Shown one piece after another: positions 6,302 to 7,853 of a DNA stretch of 7,853 nucleotides. The DNA is from JAQVWU01 sp964628455 (GTDB lineage Bacteria > Bacillota > Clostridia > Oscillospirales > CAG-272): positions 1-7,853 of the forward strand of contig CAZVPD010000165.1 in assembly GCA_964628455.1 (NCBI GenBank), given 5' to 3'. Each line of letters starts with the position of its first letter. Positions within the stretch are counted from its first letter, which is position 1. Under the pieces are notes generated by a model, which saw nothing but the letters and a program-made list of their open reading frames with translations, was not told the origin of the DNA and searched no databases. A program made the position numbers and the translations under genes.

Positions 6302-7696
6302 TCAGAATTCGGCGCTGCCTGTCGTCCTCGGAAAAGCTTCGACGTCGCGTATGTTGGTTATCCCGGTTGCATACATGACCAGACGTTCGAATCCGAGACC
6401 GAATCCGGCGTGTTTGGTCCCGCCGTATTTGCGCAGTTCGAGGTACCACCAGTAATCCTCTTCATTCAGACCGAATCTCTTCAGGTTTTCCGTAAGGATA
6501 TCCGGTCTTTCCTCGCGCTGCGAACCGCCGATCAGTTCTCCGACACCCGGGACAAGAAGGTCCATAGCGGCGACTGTTTTGCCGTCGTCGTTCAGACGCA
6601 TATAGAACGCTTTTATTTCACGGGGCCAGTCGGTTACAAAAACCGGACGGCCGTAAACTTCTTCCGTAATATAGCGTTCATGTTCTGTCTGCAGGTCCAT
6701 GCCCCATTTTACCGGATACTCGAATGCCCGGCCGCTTTCCGTGAGCAGTTTTACCGCTTCTGTGTAAGTTATGCGGACAAAGCTGCTTTTTATAATATTT
6801 TCAAAGCGCGACAGGAGCGTGGCATCTATATATTTATTGAAAAATTCGAGTTCGGAAGGACATGTATCCATAAGATATCCGATGATGAATTTGAGCATGT
6901 CTTCCGCCAGATCCATGTCATCCGCCAGATCAGCAAATGCGATTTCGGGTTCCATCATCCAGAATTCCGCTGCATGGCGCGGTGTATTGGAATTTTCGGC
7001 GCGGAATGTTGGCCCGAATGTATACACCGAACCGAAGGCCATGGCGTAACATTCGACGTTTAACTGGCCGGATACCGTTAAATTGGCGCTTTTTCCGAAG
7101 AAATCCTGTGAAAAATCGATTTTTCCGTCCTGAGTACGGGGAGGATTGTCCATATCCAGCGTGGTGACGCGGAACATTTCGCCCGCTCCTTCACAGTCGC
7201 TGCCTGTTATGATAGGAGTGTGCACATAAACAAAGCCCCGTTCATTGAAGAATTTATGGATGGCAAAAGCCGCCTGCGAACGGACGCGGAAAACGGCGTT
7301 GAAAGTGTTTGCCCTCGGGCGGAGGTGGGCGATCGAACGAAGAAACTCCATCGAGTGTTTTTTGTTTTGAAGGGGGTACTCCGGGGAGGAGGTTCCTTCA
7401 ACCGTCACTGCCGATGCTTTCATCTCAAACGGCTGTTTTGCATCCGGAGTCAGGTGAAAAGTTCCCGTAACGGTTAACGATGTTCCGATATTCTGAGCGG
7501 TTATCTCGCTGTAATTATCGATCAGATTGTTTTCGATGACCACCTGAAGGTTGTCGAATGAACTGCCGTCATTCAGAATGATGAATCCGAAAGCATTGCT
7601 TGCCCGAAGCGAACGGCACCATCCGGCTGCGGTTATTTCCCGGCCGTCATATTTTTCGGGCGATTTGTATAAATCCGCGATTTTAATACGTGTCAT
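6302..7696 (-). CDS. asnS: Asparaginyl-tRNA synthetase
   Basis: This class IIb synthetase charges tRNA(Asn) with asparagine in the cytoplasm. It is 464 residues, the usual bacterial length. The N-terminal OB-fold anticodon-binding domain covers about 1-105 (GREITAAGWCRSLR at 18-31). The catalytic domain follows, with SIAHLRPR (121-128), HTPIITGSDCEGAGEMF (159-175), an AsnRS-typical insertion (181-202), motif 2 at 231-251 (FRAENSNTPRHAAEFWMMEPE) and motif 3 at 431-445 (GFGLGFERLVMYATG). It ends in AFPRTTGSAEF, where most relatives have PRTPG. The start ATG (7694-7696) has AAAGGAG (7707-7713) at a 10-base spacer. It is the first gene of the leftward operon. No T-box leader is visible, and the predicted transcript leader is too short for one; a palindromic promoter element lies upstream instead. 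Confidence 0.97.
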   Translation of the reverse strand: MTRIKIADLYKSPEKYDGREITAAGWCRSLRASNAFGFIILNDGSSFDNLQVVIENNLIDNYSEITAQNIGTSLTVTGTFHLTPDAKQPFEMKASAVTVEGTSSPEYPLQNKKHSMEFLRSIAHLRPRANTFNAVFRVRSQAAFAIHKFFNERGFVYVHTPIITGSDCEGAGEMFRVTTLDMDNPPRTQDGKIDFSQDFFGKSANLTVSGQLNVECYAMAFGSVYTFGPTFRAENSNTPRHAAEFWMMEPEIAFADLADDMDLAEDMLKFIIGYLMDTCPSELEFFNKYIDATLLSRFENIIKSSFVRITYTEAVKLLTESGRAFEYPVKWGMDLQTEHERYITEEVYGRPVFVTDWPREIKAFYMRLNDDGKTVAAMDLLVPGVGELIGGSQREERPDILTENLKRFGLNEEDYWWYLELRKYGGTKHAGFGLGFERLVMYATGITNIRDVEAFPRTTGSAEF

Positions 7697-7717
7697 ATCA
7701 GAATGACTCCTTTGAAA

Positions 7718-7753
7718 ATCAGATATATTATATAATTATATAATATATCTGAT
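7718..7753. repeat. Perfect 36-bp palindrome over the asnS promoter
   Basis: The arms of 18 bases are perfect reverse complements meeting at the AATT centre (7734-7737). The sequence is A/T only except for ATCAG and CTGAT at the ends. It covers the predicted -10 and the transcription start of asnS, which is where a repressor dimer would block RNA polymerase. It could instead be a cruciform or an RNA hairpin at the very 5' end of the transcript. It lacks a G/C-rich stem and is a poor terminator. Confidence 0.9.
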
Positions 7754-7763
7754 AAAATAGCAA
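7735..7763 (-). promoter_or_regulatory. Predicted sigma-A promoter of the asnS operon
   Basis: On the minus strand TTGCTA (7758-7763), a 17-base spacer and a consensus TATAAT (7735-7740) are found. An alternative register is TTGAAT with a 17-base spacer and TATATT. Transcription would start near 7728, inside the palindrome, leaving a leader of about 32 bases. Confidence 0.6.
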
Positions 7764-7853
7764 TATTCAAATGGAAGTTTTATAAAAAAATTCATATCAG
7801 GCCGATTGTAAAGCTAACTGCCCCCCCGGAAAGAAAAAAAGAGTAGCTCATCG
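7764..7853. other. Non-coding edge of the window, no gene recognised
   Basis: This A/T-rich stretch upstream of the asnS promoter holds a run of seven C (7821-7827) and an A-rich run (7831-7840). No start codon with a ribosome binding site, RNA gene, T-box or terminator could be recognised. It may be the flank of a gene outside the window. Confidence 0.5.

Noticed and set aside
6410..7063. A 217-codon plus-strand frame opposite asnS
   Set aside because: It is a shadow of the asnS coding sequence, with no ribosome binding site or recognisable protein.
7697..7853. T-box leader upstream of asnS
   Set aside because: No specifier stem, T-box consensus or antiterminator/terminator pair can be seen, and the predicted leader is only about 32 bases.

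Overview
The window looks like chromosomal DNA from an anaerobic, probably gut-associated bacterium of the Clostridia (Bacillota). The main evidence is the asparaginyl-tRNA synthetase, which reads as a typical clostridial type. Strong AGGAG-type ribosome binding sites, AT-rich intergenic DNA with sigma-A-like promoters, and a membrane protein resembling a clostridial M50-like family agree with this. The placement rests on protein recognition by eye; another anaerobic phylum cannot be excluded for the carbohydrate genes.

Left part (1-2862) is a carbohydrate-linked locus built around a divergent promoter region (315-577). A GH51 alpha-L-arabinofuranosidase gene is read leftwards and leaves the window after its first 104 codons. 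A two-gene unit is read rightwards: a TIM-barrel protein related to aldo/keto reductases but lacking part of the usual catalytic tetrad, then a sialidase-like beta-propeller protein with an N-terminal fibronectin III-like domain. None of the three has a visible signal peptide, so they would act in the cytoplasm, presumably on imported oligosaccharides or glycosides. The substrate of the right-hand pair is unknown.

The middle (2863-2924) is a short convergent gap holding a hairpin that can end transcription from both sides.

Right part (2925-7853) is a leftward operon: asnS (asparaginyl-tRNA synthetase), a type Ic aspartate aminotransferase, and a large membrane protein whose start codon overlaps the aminotransferase stop (ATGA). 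The membrane protein resembles M50 (site-2-protease-like) metallopeptidases, but the position of the zinc-binding HExxH motif reads YNIGR, so it is probably a pseudoprotease. It also carries an unusual acidic, repeat-bearing insertion. A perfect 36-bp palindrome covers the -10 region of the predicted asnS promoter and could be an operator. The last 100 bases (7754-7853) hold no recognisable gene.

The most interesting candidate is the pseudo-M50 protein, coupled to aspartate and asparagine metabolism genes under a palindrome-marked promoter. A genuinely new system is not demonstrated by the sequence alone.
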